Notes: generated by a model from the letters alone, not told the origin. A DNA stretch of 64,000 bases from Gordionus sp. m RMFG-2023 (GCF_954871325.1 NC_088777.1:45547366-45611365), one strand, 5' to 3'; shown: positions 1-12,958, counted from the stretch's first letter. A program made the numbers and translations.

Positions 1-797
1 GAGATGTAAGTAATCCCTACTCAGAAACAAATTTTTGAAAAATTGGCGCCGGAATTAAATCATTTATGAATGATATTTTAATTAACTTTTTAAACCATCA
101 TATAATGTTTAATTCTATATTGTGATACATTCCGATTATGGCTATTATATTTAACAAAATTATCTTCGCTCTTAAATATTTTGTATTTTCCAATATTTTA
201 TTGATTAATTCTAATAAATTGTTAATATTCCAAAAAAAATTTATCCCCCTCGCCAATAATTTCTGGCTACTTCCCTGATTCTGAGCAATTATGAAATAAA
301 ATTCTTAGTATTTTAATTTTTATTCGAAGCCAAATAATTTGTACTATAATTTCATAAAAATTCACTTAAAACCTGGCCTTTAACAGAGTGACCCACTTGA
401 CTCTTAATTATTTTGAGATATTCAACAGATCATTGACAAAATTTATGGTAACTACGATTTTAAACAAAAGGTATTTCAATGACTGCATCTTAAAATACGA
501 CAAAACTAAGAAAGTTTCATCAATTAGAAAGCAAGTAACTTCTGTTATAGTATTTAATATACCTTTATCCCAATAACCGATAATTTTTCAATCGTCGACG
601 AAGCAAGTTTAATTTATTTGTACCTATAGACAGTGAAAAACTTATATATAATTTTAGAAACATATTTATTTAAGCGCATGAAAGAGATTCTAAATATTCT
701 ACCAGTTTATCAAGCTTCGTATCATGTTAAAACTTTCTTTTAATTCCTAAAATTCTAAATTTGTTTTATTCATCCATGAATTTTGTATATTACGAGA
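1..797. other. AT-rich stretch, no gene recognised
   Basis: No splice-bounded coding segment, repeat terminus or RNA gene could be recognised. The only open frame of note (388-576) has no recognisable motif and looks like chance openness in AT-rich DNA. Confidence 0.5.
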
Positions 798-1099
798 CAA
801 GGGCGGACTGGCCATAAGACCCAGTGGGCATTTTGCCCACGAGGCCGCGAGAAAATGTCGATTTTGAGGCCGATGAGAGGAAAATATCAAAAAAGAGGCC
901 GGTAGGAAAAAAAAATTATTTTGTTCACATTATTTTCTCTTATCATTTATTTTTTAATGATATCTATTATTTGAATATAACATTCCCTGAGAAGAATTAT
1001 CATGTAGTTTACTATATTTGAATGCATAAAATATCAATTACGTCGCTTGACGCTATTTATCATTTACCACGTACTTTTTGTTTTTTTTTCAAAGGAAGT

Positions 1100-2165
1100 G
1101 AAAACGCTTATGTTTGAATTTGAGTAGAGTGAAAGCTAAGTTTTGATTAATTTATTATATTAATTTATTATATTAATTTTTATACATTAATTTATTGTAT
1201 TATAGGAAACTATAGTGATTGATTGTATTTCTTCTTCTTAATTCATTGATCCTTTTGAGCTTGGGCTTGAGTAGAGAGAAAACTAAGTTTTCATTTATTT
1301 ATTTAATTTTTATACATTATTTATTGTATATAGGATTGATTGTATTTCATTGATCCTTTTGAGCTTGGGCTTAAGTAGAGTTAAAGCTAAGTTTTGATTA
1401 ATATATATTAATTTTTATACATTAATTTATTGTATATAGGAAACTATCTTGTTCTTAATTAATTGATCCTTTTGAGCTTGGGCTTGAGTAGAGTGAAGGC
1501 TAAGTTTTCATTAATTTATTATATTAATTTTTATACATTAATTTATTGTATATAGGAAACTATTGTGATTGATTGTATTTCTTGTTCTTAATTCATTGAT
1601 CCTTTTGAGCTTGGGCTTGAGTAGAGTGAAAGCTAAGTTTTCATTAATTTATATTATATTTTTATACATTTATTTATTGTATATAGGAAACTATCTTGTT
1701 CTTAATTAATTGATCCTTTTGAGCTTGGGCTTGAGTAGAGTGAAGGCTAAGTTTTCATTAATTTATTATATTAATTTTTATACAATAATTTATTGTATAT
1801 AGGAAACTATTGTGATTGATTGTATTTCTTGTCCTTAATTCATTGATCCTTTTGAGCTTGGGCTTGAGTAGAGTGAAAGCTAAGTTTTGATTAATTTATA
1901 TTATATTTTTATACATTAATTTATTGTATATAGGAAACTATCTTGTTCTTAATTCATTGATCCTTTTGAGCTTGGGCTTGAGTAGAGTGAAAGCTAAGTT
2001 TTCATTAATTTATATTATATTTTTATACATTAATTTATTGTAATATAGGAAACTATCTTGTTCTTAATTCATTGATCCTTTTGAGCTTGGGCTTGAGTAG
2101 AGTGAAAGCTAAGTTTTCATTAATTTATTATATTATATTTTTATACATTAATTTATTGAGAGGAA
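1100..2165. repeat. Minisatellite, about 9 copies of a 100-140 bp unit
   Basis: The core GAGCTTGGGCTTGAGTAGAG recurs near 1257, 1360, 1476, 1612, 1720, 1856, 1966 and 2082, with a diverged first copy near 1121. Each is followed by a variable AT spacer ending in a TATAGGAAACTAT motif. The array lies inside the 5' subterminal region of the hAT element and ends just before its coding part. Confidence 0.9.
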
Positions 2166-2614
2166 ACTTTTGTGCGCCTAATATTTGTATTACAACAATT
2201 TACTGATCATTAGCAAACAAACATAATATAAGAAAAGAATCAACTTTATATACTATTTTTACACGTAAATTGAGATGTATGTAAATAGTCAAAAGTAAAA
2301 ACTTATTTATATTACATAACCCAAAGATAGTAATGTTTTTTTATTATTATTACTGGCTGGTAACATAACAGATTACTTTATGCTTTATATTAAAATACAA
2401 TTCTTTAAAAAAAATTATAATAAATTTTATTTTAGTTGAATTGATATATTTTTAAAATACTTATTTATATTTCATACCCCAAAGATAGTAATGTTTTTTT
2501 TTATTATTACTGGCCGGTAACATAACAGATTACTTTATGCTTTATATTAAAATACAATTCTTTAAAAAAAATTTTAATAAATTTTATTTTAGTTGAATTG
2601 ATATATTTTCATAT

Positions 2615-5348
2615 ATGCATAGAAATGCCAAAAGGAAATTTAAAGGTGGAGCTGAAAAATTAAGAAAAAAAAATGCTGCTGGTCTCAAAGCAGCTGGTGC
2701 TGATCCAAAACAACTTAAATTATCTTTTTTTGATAAATCAATACCAAGTATTTCAAATACTATTACTCCGTGTAAATAAACTATTTTTTTAGAGATATCA
2801 ACAACTGCCTCCCATTCACCACTACCTGAAACAACTACCTTATCTAAAACATTTTCATGTATTATGGCATCAGTTCAATCATTGCCACTATCCTCACACT
2901 TGTCAGAAGCAACTACATCAATAATGCCTTCAGATATTTCTCAAAGTGGATTATAAGAATTGGATGTGCATACACATGAAAATTTTAAGTTGCAATTAAC
3001 AGCCACTATATATCAAGAACTTAGATTTTTAATGCAACATCCTAACAACCAATAAACATTAAATATGATAAATTATATTATCGAATGGTAATAAATGAAA
3101 AAAATACCTAGAAAATGGATTACCATAAAAATTATACGCAATAAAGCCCAAGCTGTGTACTGCTCAATCTGCTTGGCATTTGCAGTATGTGAAAACACTT
3201 TCACAACAGGCTCTACAAATTTTCGTCACATGCACTCAGTTATTAAAATAAATGAAAAAAGTGCATATTAGTGCTGTCGAGGCCTACCTCAGAGCTTCAA
3301 AAAACCAGTCATTTAATAATTCAATTAGCGTTAAAATATTAAATGAAAAAAATCGACAAATTCATAACAATATCCACATAATAAAATCAATAATTGATAT
3401 AATAAAGTTTTTAGGTAAACAAAACTTACCATACAGAGGATCAAATGCTACCGAAACACTTAGCCTCTTTGATAATGAAAATTTAAATCATGGCATTTTC
3501 CTGGAATTGATCCTTATTATATCAAAGAATAATCAAATACTTAGAGATCATCTAGAGAAGGCTATTTTAAAAAGCAAACGTAGAAAAGATACGCTTAAAC
3601 TGTCTAACAAATCAAAATCGAAGGAAGAGGTTCTCTCATAACCTTGTTGTCAAAAACAACTGTCAACAAAGTTATTGATGCTGTTCTTGATCAAATCAGG
3701 AATTTAATAAAAAAGGATGGTAACAAACGGTTTAGTTTGCAAATGAATAGTATTCAAGACATTTGAGTTTATGATCAAGCAACCATTTGCCTACGATACA
3801 TATATAATGGTAAAATAACAGAAAGGCTTTTTGCACTTACAAATACGAACTTTCTGAAAAAGAATTTGTTGATATCTTGAGTGAATGCTTTTTAAAACAT
3901 GAAATTCAAATGAGAAATATAATTGGAGAATCATTTGATGGTGCTGCAAATATGCGGGAGGATTTGTTGGGTTGCAAGCTCTTATTAGACAAGAGGCTCC
4001 AGGTAGCTTGTATATTTGGTGTTATAGTCGCATATTAAATCTCTGTATATGTGATTCATGCGATAATATTGAAGGCAAAATTTTATTTGGATTATTGAAC
4101 AGACTAGCAACCTTCTTTGGTGAATCATATAAAAGGATGGACGCTTGGGTGAAACAGAATAACTCAACTGGCCAAAATAAACTGAGAAGGCTGCAAAAAA
4201 TAGGCGAGACAAGGTGGTGGGCACTTGAAAAAGCTCTTAAATGGATATATGGCAAAGAGAGCTTACTTCCAATAACGATAAGTGCACTTCGATTTATAAT
4301 AGATAATAAATCATTTGAGGCAAAAACCTCATCAGAAGCGCAGTCGTTGATAGATAATTTATGTAAATTTAAGACTCTTAGTACAGCTGTAATATATTTA
4401 GAAATTTTTGAAATAATGGGGCCATTGTCATTGTATCTTCAAACCAAAAATTTAGATATTTTGTCGGCATGGAAGATAATAGAAGATGCTAAGTCTTCTG
4501 TGTCATCGATAACTATTACATCAATTCAAAATAAAGCAATAAAAATGGCTCTGATTTAAATGAAACACTTTCTTATTTAAAGCTTCCGGAGAGTATCTGT
4601 GTACAGACTGCTCTGCCAAAAATTCGAATAGGACGAGCAAAGAGAATATATAGTGATGAAGGCCAAGATGAACGTCGTCAAGAATGGATTGACCTTTATA
4701 TGGTTGAAGTATTTCGTCCTATAATTGATCAAATTATAAACAGTTTGTCGGAACGCTTTTTTGCGAATAGAGAGCTTATTTTGAATGTGCGATATTTGCA
4801 TCCAAGGCATTTTGATGGCATAAATAGTAAAGGTATTTTTGAAATGGCCTTGGAAAAACTGGCGCAATTGGCAAATATATCGAGTGATAAATTACATAAC
4901 GAATTGTGTTCATTTTAGTGTATTCAAAGATTTAATAGCAGAAATAAATAAAACGGACGATGATATTTTATGTACAAGTGAGGAGTCGAATGAAGAAGAT
5001 GGAATACTACAATATGATAATAACTCGAAGTGTGATAAATGTAACAATTGTTTAATATGAGTGTATGAAATTCTTAAGAGGTACAATATGCATACAAGTG
5101 CATACACTAATTTATTTTTGGCGTATGAATGCATTTTAACTTTATCATTTACCCAGGTTAATTGCGAGAGAACATTTAGCAATTTGAAAATTTTAAAAAA
5201 TAGGCTGAGAGCTAATATAGGCCAAGAAAAATTAGAGGCGTTTTTAATGATGTCAGTTGAACGAGAACTATTATCGCAGATTGAAATAGAAGATATTCTT
5301 GTTTATTTACGCAAAGGTTCAAAGTTAATGAGAGATTTATTAACATAA
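2615..5348 (+). pseudogene. hAT transposase (ZMYM1-like), multiply interrupted
   Basis: Pieces lie in colinear order. 2615-2779: 54 residues starting MHRNAKRKFKGGAEKLRKK and ending in ADPKQLKLSFF, the basic N-terminus typical of this family. 3108-3248: a TTF-like zinc finger with YCSICLAF and the TTGSTNFRHMH motif. 3252-3641: a DUF4371-type segment with LGKQNLPYRG. 3650-3960: the FSLQMNSIQD / YDQATICLRY strand of the RNase H fold. 3972-4559: FFGESYKRM followed by TRWWAL. 4700-5348: the dimerisation end with VNCERTFSNLKILKNRLR. Stops and frame changes separate the pieces, so no intact transposase remains. Confidence 0.88.
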
Positions 5349-5571
5349 AAATTATATATTATTAAATCATTTATTTAAATCTTATTTATATCTATTACAA
5401 TATGATCTCTAATTTTATAAGTGCAACAATTTTATTCTCTGTGCAATATTGTATAATTGTTATAATTTTATATGTGTAATTAATTGATTTTATATATTAA
5501 GTATGTATTATATTATATTTAACATGTGATGTATGATTTGATTTTATAGTGCAATATCCTTGTAAATCTAA

Positions 5572-5750
5572 TATAAAATATATATGTGCAGTGAATATTT
5601 TTTTATATGTGCAATGAATATTTATTAATATGTGCAATGAATATTTTTTAATATGTGCAATGAATATTTTTTTATATGTACAATGAATATTTTTTTATAT
5701 GTGCAATGAATATTTTTTTATGTGTTCAATGAATATGATTTTGGATGTGC
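5572..5750. repeat. 28-bp tandem repeat, about 6-7 copies
   Basis: The unit TATGTGCAATGAATATTTTT is repeated with small length changes. It lies between the transposase stop and the right terminus of the surrounding hAT element. Confidence 0.85.
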
Positions 5751-5987
5751 AATTTTTTAAAATAAAATATATGATTATCGTGTCATTATTCTTTTCTTTT
5801 TTTAAAATGTAAATTGTTTGAACCTATAAAAAATAACAAGTAATAAAAATATATAATTTAAAGAAGCCATTTAAGGGAACCCGGCCGAAGGCCCGCAAAA
5901 TAGGGGGTATGGGGGCGAAGCCCCCATAAAAATGAGGCCGCTATAAAAAAATGCCCACGAGGCCGTAACGTCGCCAGTCCGCCCCTG

Positions 5988-7084
5988 ACTATTATCTATA
6001 AGTCAATCTAATAAATATGCTTGAATCCATCTTTACTCTTACATTTTTATCACTTCCCTAGACAAACCTTGTCAACAAATCCGGTGGTTTAGGCGCTTGC
6101 TCATTGATATCCCTCAATATATCAGCATTCGTTTTTGAAATGATAAAATTTAATGAAACCCTCGGAGACTACCACATTGTTGATTCCCATCAAATCATTA
6201 CAATCAACCTTGGAGTAGAAAAGCCAATGTCTGTAGCTGCTCATACCACACACCTAGATTGTTTGTGTATGCATTTACTACAATCATTTTTTTATGATTG
6301 TTGCATATGGTAAATTGGCTTCCAATATTATCAATGATTTGTGGTATTTTGGCCCCATATACATAATAAGATCGTAGCAACGTTTTCATTTCTAAAGTTC
6401 CTAAGTAGTTCTTGTGAAATTTCATTATAAAGTGCATTACAGTATGGGCTTCTTTTATCAAATGTATTTTTTGAAAAATTCTCACCTATATCTAAAATAA
6501 TCGAAATCGCTTTAAAATTTGTCTTTTACTCCGGCCAACCAAATAGCATATATCTTCTTAACTGTAGTAATGCTGATTTATTTTTCACCGAACTGACTCA
6601 CTCTTTTTCTATTGGAAGAATTTGATTAACGAGTAATTACTCAAAATTACCGGCATGACTAATATTTTATTTATTTTAGAAATTCCTTCATAAAATTCTT
6701 GTGATCAATTAAATTTTATGCCATCGTGTAGCATATTTGTTGATATACTATTATAAATTTAAGCATTAATAGAATATTAATTTTAAATGGTTAATATTAT
6801 ATATTTATATAATAAATAGTATATTAACAAATATACTATACACATTGTAAAGTAGTTATAGAGGTTTTCCTCAATGGTTGATTTTATGTACTAGGTTCAC
6901 AGGCCTATGTGACAGCACATCGTAAATATTTTTCAGCGTTGGGCACTTGAAAATTTCCCCATGTTTTAGTGGGTTTATGTTTAAACTTACCAATTGACTA
7001 TGTTGTTAAACATCTCTATATGATTTATTAATTATTTTAACAATTAATTAATTTACATCAAACCCTTTTGGAACGTGCAAGGAG
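5988..7084. other. Intergenic; weak hAT-like minus-strand remnant
   Basis: A minus-strand open frame at 6204-6485 contains HLIKEAHTVMHFIMKFHKN followed by MKTLLRSYY. This loosely resembles the segment before the TRW motif of DUF659-type hAT transposases, but the match is by eye and weak. Nothing else was recognised. Confidence 0.2.
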
Positions 7085-8200
7085 TTAGATTATACCAACA
7101 AAAATACGAATTGAAAAATTTATTATTCGTATTCGTACGAATAATGATTTTCGATTCGATTTGTAGAATATTCGATTCGATCTGTAATTTTATTTAATCA
7201 TAAATTAAAAAAGATCCATATAAATTTATTTTGTAAAATTTAACCAAATAAATTTTATTAGTAAGATATATAGAAGCATACGTATATAATATATTTATAT
7301 ATAATGTAGTAAAATCAATATAATATTCATGTCGTGTAGAAGAATGGAATTCTATATTTGATAATCATATGCGCTCCAACAGAAAGGAGTGGCTCACATG
7401 GGGGTGAAGATTCTTGCATTGATAATATGTTTCTCGCCATTTTAGATAAAACAAGGAAAACGATCTATGGTGTAGTTTCCAACATTCTAGCAGGTATTTA
7501 TTCGACGTGGTTCTCGCTTCTTTTAAATATGTTTCAACTTCAGAAATTGCATGACATTCTGCTTAAAAATTACGTCTATATTTGATTGTATTAATGGGTT
7601 GACTGATTGATATATCATATTTTATTTTATAATTATCGAACTATTTCTTAAAATTATTTAATATAGTTGTAACGTTAATATTATAAGAAAGATAGAGTTA
7701 GGCACTCAAAAAAATTCAATTTATGTCTGGGATATATTATAGCTGAAATAATAGTTTCCAAATTTGTTAAATTATAATAAAATACTATTTTTTGTTGAGC
7801 ATTAATTGCGTTTGTGTGTATTATCAAAGTGACTTAAGTTCGTCCATCATAAACCAATTTTGGGAAGTTAATTTTGCATTATGAAGTTATTCGAATAAAA
7901 ACAGCCGTTAACAACAATTTTAGAAATATAAAATGTTTCTTCATTATTCCACTAAGAAATTTTATTAAATAGGAATAATTTCAAATAATTTCCACTAATA
8001 ATATATGATTATTTTCCAATATTTATATAAATTATTTTAGTCGAATAATCTCGAATAATTAGATCGAATATTAGATAAAAATTTATTCGACGAATAATAT
8101 TTTTTCCTTATTCGTTTTTGATTCAAATTTTCGGATTGAATAATTGTGTTATTCGTATATGAATCATATCGAATATCGAATAACAAATAATTTATTTTAG
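7085..8200. repeat. Inverted-repeat element with ATTCG-rich ends
   Basis: Both ends (about 7120-7190 and 8035-8195) are dense in ATTCGATTCG / CGAATATCGAATA motifs in opposite orientation, while the centre is ordinary AT-rich DNA. It is probably a degenerate non-autonomous DNA element. No clean TIR boundary or target duplication could be fixed. The open frame at 7358-7585 has no recognisable domain. Confidence 0.4.
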
Positions 8201-9379
8201 ATATAAGCTAGATAATGAAAGGGGTAAACAGCGGATTAAACTATAAAGAAATGAAAAGAAATATAGTATACATATACAATATACAAAATATATTATTTCA
8301 TATTCCTCTAAAAAATTTCACCCAACCCCTCATATATTAATAACACAAGAAAAAATCAATCAATATTTATTTCAAAATTTATTATAAATTTCTTATAAAT
8401 AATCACAATTTATTAAGATTTAAAAAAGCTTAAATAAGCCCATAAAAGTTAAAGTGAAGGAAGAAAACGTTAATGTCTGAGACGTAAAAGAAAAACATGT
8501 TTTAATAAAAATTATTTGCCGTTTTTGTAAATTATCATTAATATAAGCCGATTATATGGCAGGTAATAAGTGTTCAACAACAAGTTTAAGATATTTTTCT
8601 TTTTCTAATTGACTTTTGCCCTATCGGAAGTATAGTTTAAGTTTAGTATTCTATTCAAAATATAAAGGGTGCATTTTTATTTTAATAAAACTTTACGGTT
8701 GTTTGACATTTCGCTATATGTTGTCTCAGACATTATTTATTATCACTAGAGAAAAAGAGTAGTATCCCATAATGTTCCCAAATTTAAATTGAGAGAGAGA
8801 GTAAAAGTTCTTTTAAATGTATAACATGATTCCATTTGCATTATAAATAATAATCAGAATAATATTTATTCAATAAAATCTAAAAATATTCTATTCGAAT
8901 ATTCGCTAACCAACTTCTGATAGATATAGAACACGGTGTAAACTTTTATAATGTATTCCGTCATATATTTGTAATTGTAGGATATATTGAAGTGAACATG
9001 CTCGGTATACTATTAGAATATTAAAAGAATATATTATTATATTTCATAAGGTTATATTCAACGCTATTTGAATATTATATTTGTCATACTTATAACTTTC
9101 CTAAAAAAAATAATATTTAAAATTATATTATTAAGGTCAATCTAATTGCATAATATTAGAAGATAAATTACATAATCATAAAATATTATATATAAATAAG
9201 AATTTAAAATAAAGATACCAATTGTTTTGACATCAGATATGCGAAAAAATAACAGGCATAAACTCTAATTAAACAAAAATAAATTTTCAGAAATAACAAC
9301 TTTACTACACTATTTTTTATTGAACTGAACATTGACTAAATGTATATATATTAGTATATAATTTTTCATTCTAGTCTAT
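8201..9379. other. AT-rich stretch, nothing recognised
   Basis: No coding segment, element end or RNA gene was recognised on either strand. Confidence 0.5.
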
Positions 9380-9648
9380 CAGAGATGTCCGGCCCTACCC
9401 GGGGTACACGGACCGGGCTGTATTTTATTTTTTTAAATATACCAGGGCCGGGCTGGGCTTAAATAAATTTTTTAAATAGCCAGGCCTGAAAATTTTTTTA
9501 AATACCAGGGCAGGGCAGGGCAGGGCAGGGCAGGGCAGGGCAGGGCATGGCCAGGTCAAGCCGTATATTTTAAATCCAAATATTTTAAATCGCCATTATT
9601 ATCTATAAAAATTAAAAAAATTTGACCGAACCATGCAAATGACCTCTG
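9380..9648. mobile_element. Short hAT-type element with GC-rich ends
   Basis: It starts CAGAGATGTCCGGCCC and ends GACCTCTG, like the element at 16536-16831, and has GGGCCGGGCTGGGCTT islands separated by A/T runs. The inner right end ACCATGCAAATGACCTCTG matches the same part of that relative. The flanking 8-mers do not match, so the right boundary is uncertain. Confidence 0.6.
9507..9547. repeat. (CAGGG)n microsatellite
   Basis: About eight perfect CAGGG units form a G-rich tract inside the hAT-type element. It has expanded from the element's own CCAGGGC motif. Confidence 0.95.
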
Positions 9649-9738
9649 CAGATATATATATATAGTACTTTTATAATATAGACAAAAAAATATATTAATT
9701 AGGATTTTTATACTATAACATATGCAATAAGTCATTCC

Positions 9739-10011
9739 TTAAACCTTATGTAAATATCTTGTTTCAATCCGACTATTGTTCTTTTCAATAATAAATTGAA
9801 AACAATTAATTTCATCTTTAGGTGTTAACGTATCCAACTTCAAAACCATTGAATAAGATTTGTTAGGTAATTTCTGCAATGTTTGCAATTCAATTGGCGG
9901 AATAAATGGGTAATGGTCTATAAATAAAAAATTTTTATTGTTTTTTCTATAGGATTATTAATTAATACCGAACACTTTAAATAAATTTTCAGGTCCCCCA
10001 CTATCTAATAT
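9739..10011 (-). pseudogene. Unrecognised decayed coding segment
   Basis: Read on the minus strand, one frame gives DSGGPENLFKVFGIN, then two stop codons, then an open run through FLFIDHYPFIPPIELQT and LPNKSYSMVLKLDTLTPKDE to a TAA at 9739-9741. The amino-acid texture is clearly coding-like, with two proline-rich turns and an amphipathic stretch, yet I recognise no family. An alternative reading is a terminal exon starting after the acceptor TTTATTTATAG near 9918. It may belong with the exon candidate at 10918-11120, but the simple joins I tried were out of phase. Confidence 0.4.
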
Positions 10012-10308
10012 ATTTTAAAAAAAATTCTATATAATTTATATAATATTATATAATTTGAAAAATATATGTTGCGATGCATTTATAAAAAAATATGTGATAG
10101 ATTATATAAATGATAGCGAATTCGATTTAAAAAAAAATATATGATTTTTCTTAATTATTATATAAATTATCTCTACTTTATCTTTAATTAGTTTTTAAAA
10201 CTGAATCTTAATAACTCTGCAAAAAATAGCGCAACGGAGCATTACTTTTCCTTACATATTCTTCTCGTTTTACGCTATATTTCTTCTGATTAATTAATTT
10301 TTTAATTT

Positions 10309-10470
10309 TGGATGTTTAATTTTTTTTAACATAAATAATGTATATTGTGTTTTTTCTGGCAATGTGTTATTTTCAACTTTAAATCGTTTTTTGAGCCAAT
10401 TTAAAATTTTGATTTTACTGGAAATGTATTCCAGCAAGCCGGAAAAAAACATATTGTAATGTTTTAAATA
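10309..10470. repeat. Half copy of the 15961-16330 palindromic MITE
   Basis: TGTGTTTTTTCTGGCAATGT followed by TTATTTTCAACTTTAAAT and GATTTTACTGGAAATGTATT matches one arm of the MITE at 15961-16330 almost base for base. The second arm is absent. Confidence 0.8.
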
Positions 10471-10683
10471 ATGAATAAAATAATTAGAAATTATTTTACT
10501 TATAAAAAATTTTAGGGTTGAAAAATTTTCCATACTATCGTTATTCAAAAGGGTAAATATTCTAATAAAATACAATTTCTTTTCTTCCAAGTTGTGTATT
10601 ACGAATTCTTTCTGGGGAAAAAAAAAGAAAGAAAGAAAAGGATAGTAGATATAATCATATTTTATAAAAGAAAATAAATATTA

Positions 10684-10903
10684 GTGTTGTTAAAAAGACG
10701 TTGTGTCCATTTTTAAAAACGTCCCGATTAAAATTTTGGTCAAAATAATATTATATAAGCCTCGAGATTTGGCAAATAGAGGTTCACACCTTTCTGCCAC
10801 CTATTAGCAAAATCTTTAGGCTCACATAATAATTATTTTGTCTAAAAATCTTAATCGTGCCGTTTTTTAAAAATTGGTCAAATGCGAACTTTTTAACAAT
10901 ACT
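10684..10903. mobile_element. TA-flanked MITE, Tc1/mariner type
   Basis: The inverted ends GTGTTGTTAAAAAG and TTTTTAACAATAC are flanked by TA on both sides, as in Tc1/mariner insertions. The central CCTTTCTGCCACCTATTAGC is shared with a second copy, in opposite orientation, at 38006-38161. There is no coding capacity. Confidence 0.75.
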
Positions 10904-10917
10904 AAAAATAATGTTAC

Positions 10918-11120
10918 CCCAGTTATTAAGTTTTGATCTAGCATGCGAGAATCTCCATCCGTTACTTGTGAAATAGTATATGAAAGTTTATGATTAGGAT
11001 ATGCAGCATTTAATTCATCATAGGCTCGAGGTTTAGTATAATTTACGAGAGCTGAATATGAATTGTATTCTGAACCATAGAGATAAATATAAATATCGCT
11101 CACAGAGAAGCGATGTGTAT
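10918..11120 (-). CDS. Candidate internal exon, 67 codons, unknown protein
   Basis: The minus strand shows an acceptor (AACTTTTACAG) before 11120 and a donor (GGG|GTAACA) after 10918. The 203 bases between are open in one frame: two bases, then 67 codons containing SDIYIYLYGSEYNSYSALV and NAAYPNHKLSYTISQVTDG. The residue texture and flanking splice signals support a host exon with entry phase 1 and exit phase 0. A MITE sits about 15 bases past the donor, as expected for intron sequence. I do not recognise the domain, and partner exons were not found with confidence. Confidence 0.4.
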
Positions 11121-12360
11121 CTGTAAAAGTTATTTATTTTTATTTGGAAATATTCCTTTTTTTTTTATTCTTGATATGATTAAAATCTAAATATATCTTA
11201 TTTACGCTAGGGGTCAGCCCCACGCCGAATTTTAATTTTTTAAATCGAGCTGAGTCAAGCCTTAAACCTGTGCACCAAATCGTAATGAGGGCGTTAGTTA
11301 TTCTTTTCTATCGGTATTTGGCGGCGTTATGAGTTTCTTTTTAGATTAGTAACTTAAAGGCTCTACTCATTTAGAAAAATTTTAATAAATGAATCTAATT
11401 TAAAATTCAATGTGTAGCATTATTTCATATTTATGTCATTTATTTTGGATCCTCTTAGTCCCATCATTGTTTAAACAGTGCATAAGTCATAATTTACCTG
11501 GTCTCACCCCTATATTAATTTATTCTTTCCTCATTCTTTGAAAAAAATATATCAATTTAGAAATAGCTTTATTTTAAATTTATTCCACTCTGATGGAAAA
11601 AGAAAGATCTAAAGTTGCTCTGGTGTAGCGAATAACTTTAGAGATGATCTATAAGTTTAAATCACGTGTCAATTTTAATTCTAATTCTATTACAAAATTT
11701 GTGTATCTTTTCTTTTAAAAAAAAAATCTAAAATCCAATATTTTAGTCCTTTTCTCTTTTTAGGAATATATTTATTCATTATACTTTAATTTTAAGAGTC
11801 AAATTCCACAGATCCTCTTATACAAAAGTAAATGAAAGTCTGATGAAAGAAAAAATTTATGTTTCATTTAATTTAAAAATTATTTTGGTGGTTATGATTC
11901 TTTTATTAAATATATTTATTCCATTAGCAGACCGACCTCTTTATCTATTTATCTGCAAAATTTTACCTTATTATCTGAACTATCATAATTTTATAATCTA
12001 AAAATAATTTAAATCGGTGCCCCAAATTCGGCTCGTCAATCATGACCGTGGGCGACTAAATAGTTTTGAGCCCCTTGATATTTTTTTAAAAAAATATATA
12101 GGCTTCGGTTGTTGTATTGGCGCACACCATACGTATGTCAAAGATCTGTCGAGATCAAAATTTTAGCCTCGACTTGGATTTTAAAAAAAAAATATTCTAG
12201 CTCGCCCAACCCGACTCAGATTTGTTTATTTTTGACATTTTACCTCGCGGCACTATAAAATTTTGTTATTTTTAATCATTTTACCCCCAGGTACAAATAT
12301 TTAAAATTTTGTTATTTTAAATAATTTCGATCAGTGGAGTATAGTTCGTATAAAACCATA
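11121..12360. other. AT-rich stretch, nothing firmly recognised
   Basis: No gene was recognised. The part near 11450-11530 resembles 28165-28245 (a CTCTTAGT...TTTCTCATTCT pattern), suggesting an old dispersed repeat. Confidence 0.4.
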
Positions 12361-12958
12361 GATCAGAGGATTTGTGCGAGCTGGTGTTTTTAAACATCCT
12401 CGCATAAAACTTTTATTTTCATTTATGCGAGGAGGTAATTTTTAATTACCTCAAAATCAACTAACAATAAAAGGGGATAAATATAATAAAATTTTATTTT
12501 AATTTAATACATATTGAAATTAAATATGGACAAGCAATTAATTAACAAGATTAATCGTTTTTAAATTAATAAAAATAAATTATGTTGTAAATATAAATTT
12601 GTAATAAAAAATGGAAATTTTTTTTTGATCTTCTTTGAGAATGTTCAAGTAAGATTTTTGTTTAAATTTTATCTAAAATTCTAAATCATTTTTTGTAAAA
12701 AGTCTTTTTGATATTTGAAAATATTTTAGAATTTCTTAAATGTAATCTATTTTGAAATTTTGCACCAATTTATTTCGATAAAAATATGATAATACTATAA
12801 ATTTTTATAATAACTTCGATAAAATAATTAATACATAAAAAATATAATTATAATTTATCAAAATATTCTTTTGTTCCACGAATTTGATGATGGTACCTAT
12901 TTAGAAATTAAAAGATTTAATATTATAATTATTAATACAAATCAATTAAAAGGATTAC

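Larger units (their letters stand above)
798..5987 (+). mobile_element. hAT DNA transposon, ZMYM/DUF4371-like, decayed
   Basis: The left end (CAAGGGCGGACTGGC) and the right end (GCCAGTCCGCCCCTG) are near-perfect inverted repeats. The match extends inward through a shared GTGGGCATTTT / CGAGGCCG block. The interior encodes, on +, a broken transposase with a TTF-type zinc finger, a DUF4371-like region and a hAT C-terminal dimerisation motif. The flanking 8-mers (ttacgaga and actattat) do not match, so the target duplication has decayed or the ends were rearranged. At about 5.2 kb it is a plausible autonomous length, but the coding region is interrupted several times and is not functional. Confidence 0.88.

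Noticed and set aside
5572-5750. CRISPR-like array
   Set aside because: The 28-bp units are contiguous tandem repeats with no unique spacers, and the genome is animal.
10294-10590. 98-residue minus-strand open frame
   Set aside because: It lies on the half copy of the palindromic MITE, and no protein motif is present.
12405-12440. CCTCGCATAAA...TTTATGCGAGG hairpin as a Helitron 3' end
   Set aside because: The hairpin is present, but no CTRR end follows at the right distance, and the sequence belongs to a directly repeated segment around the Tc1-like element.
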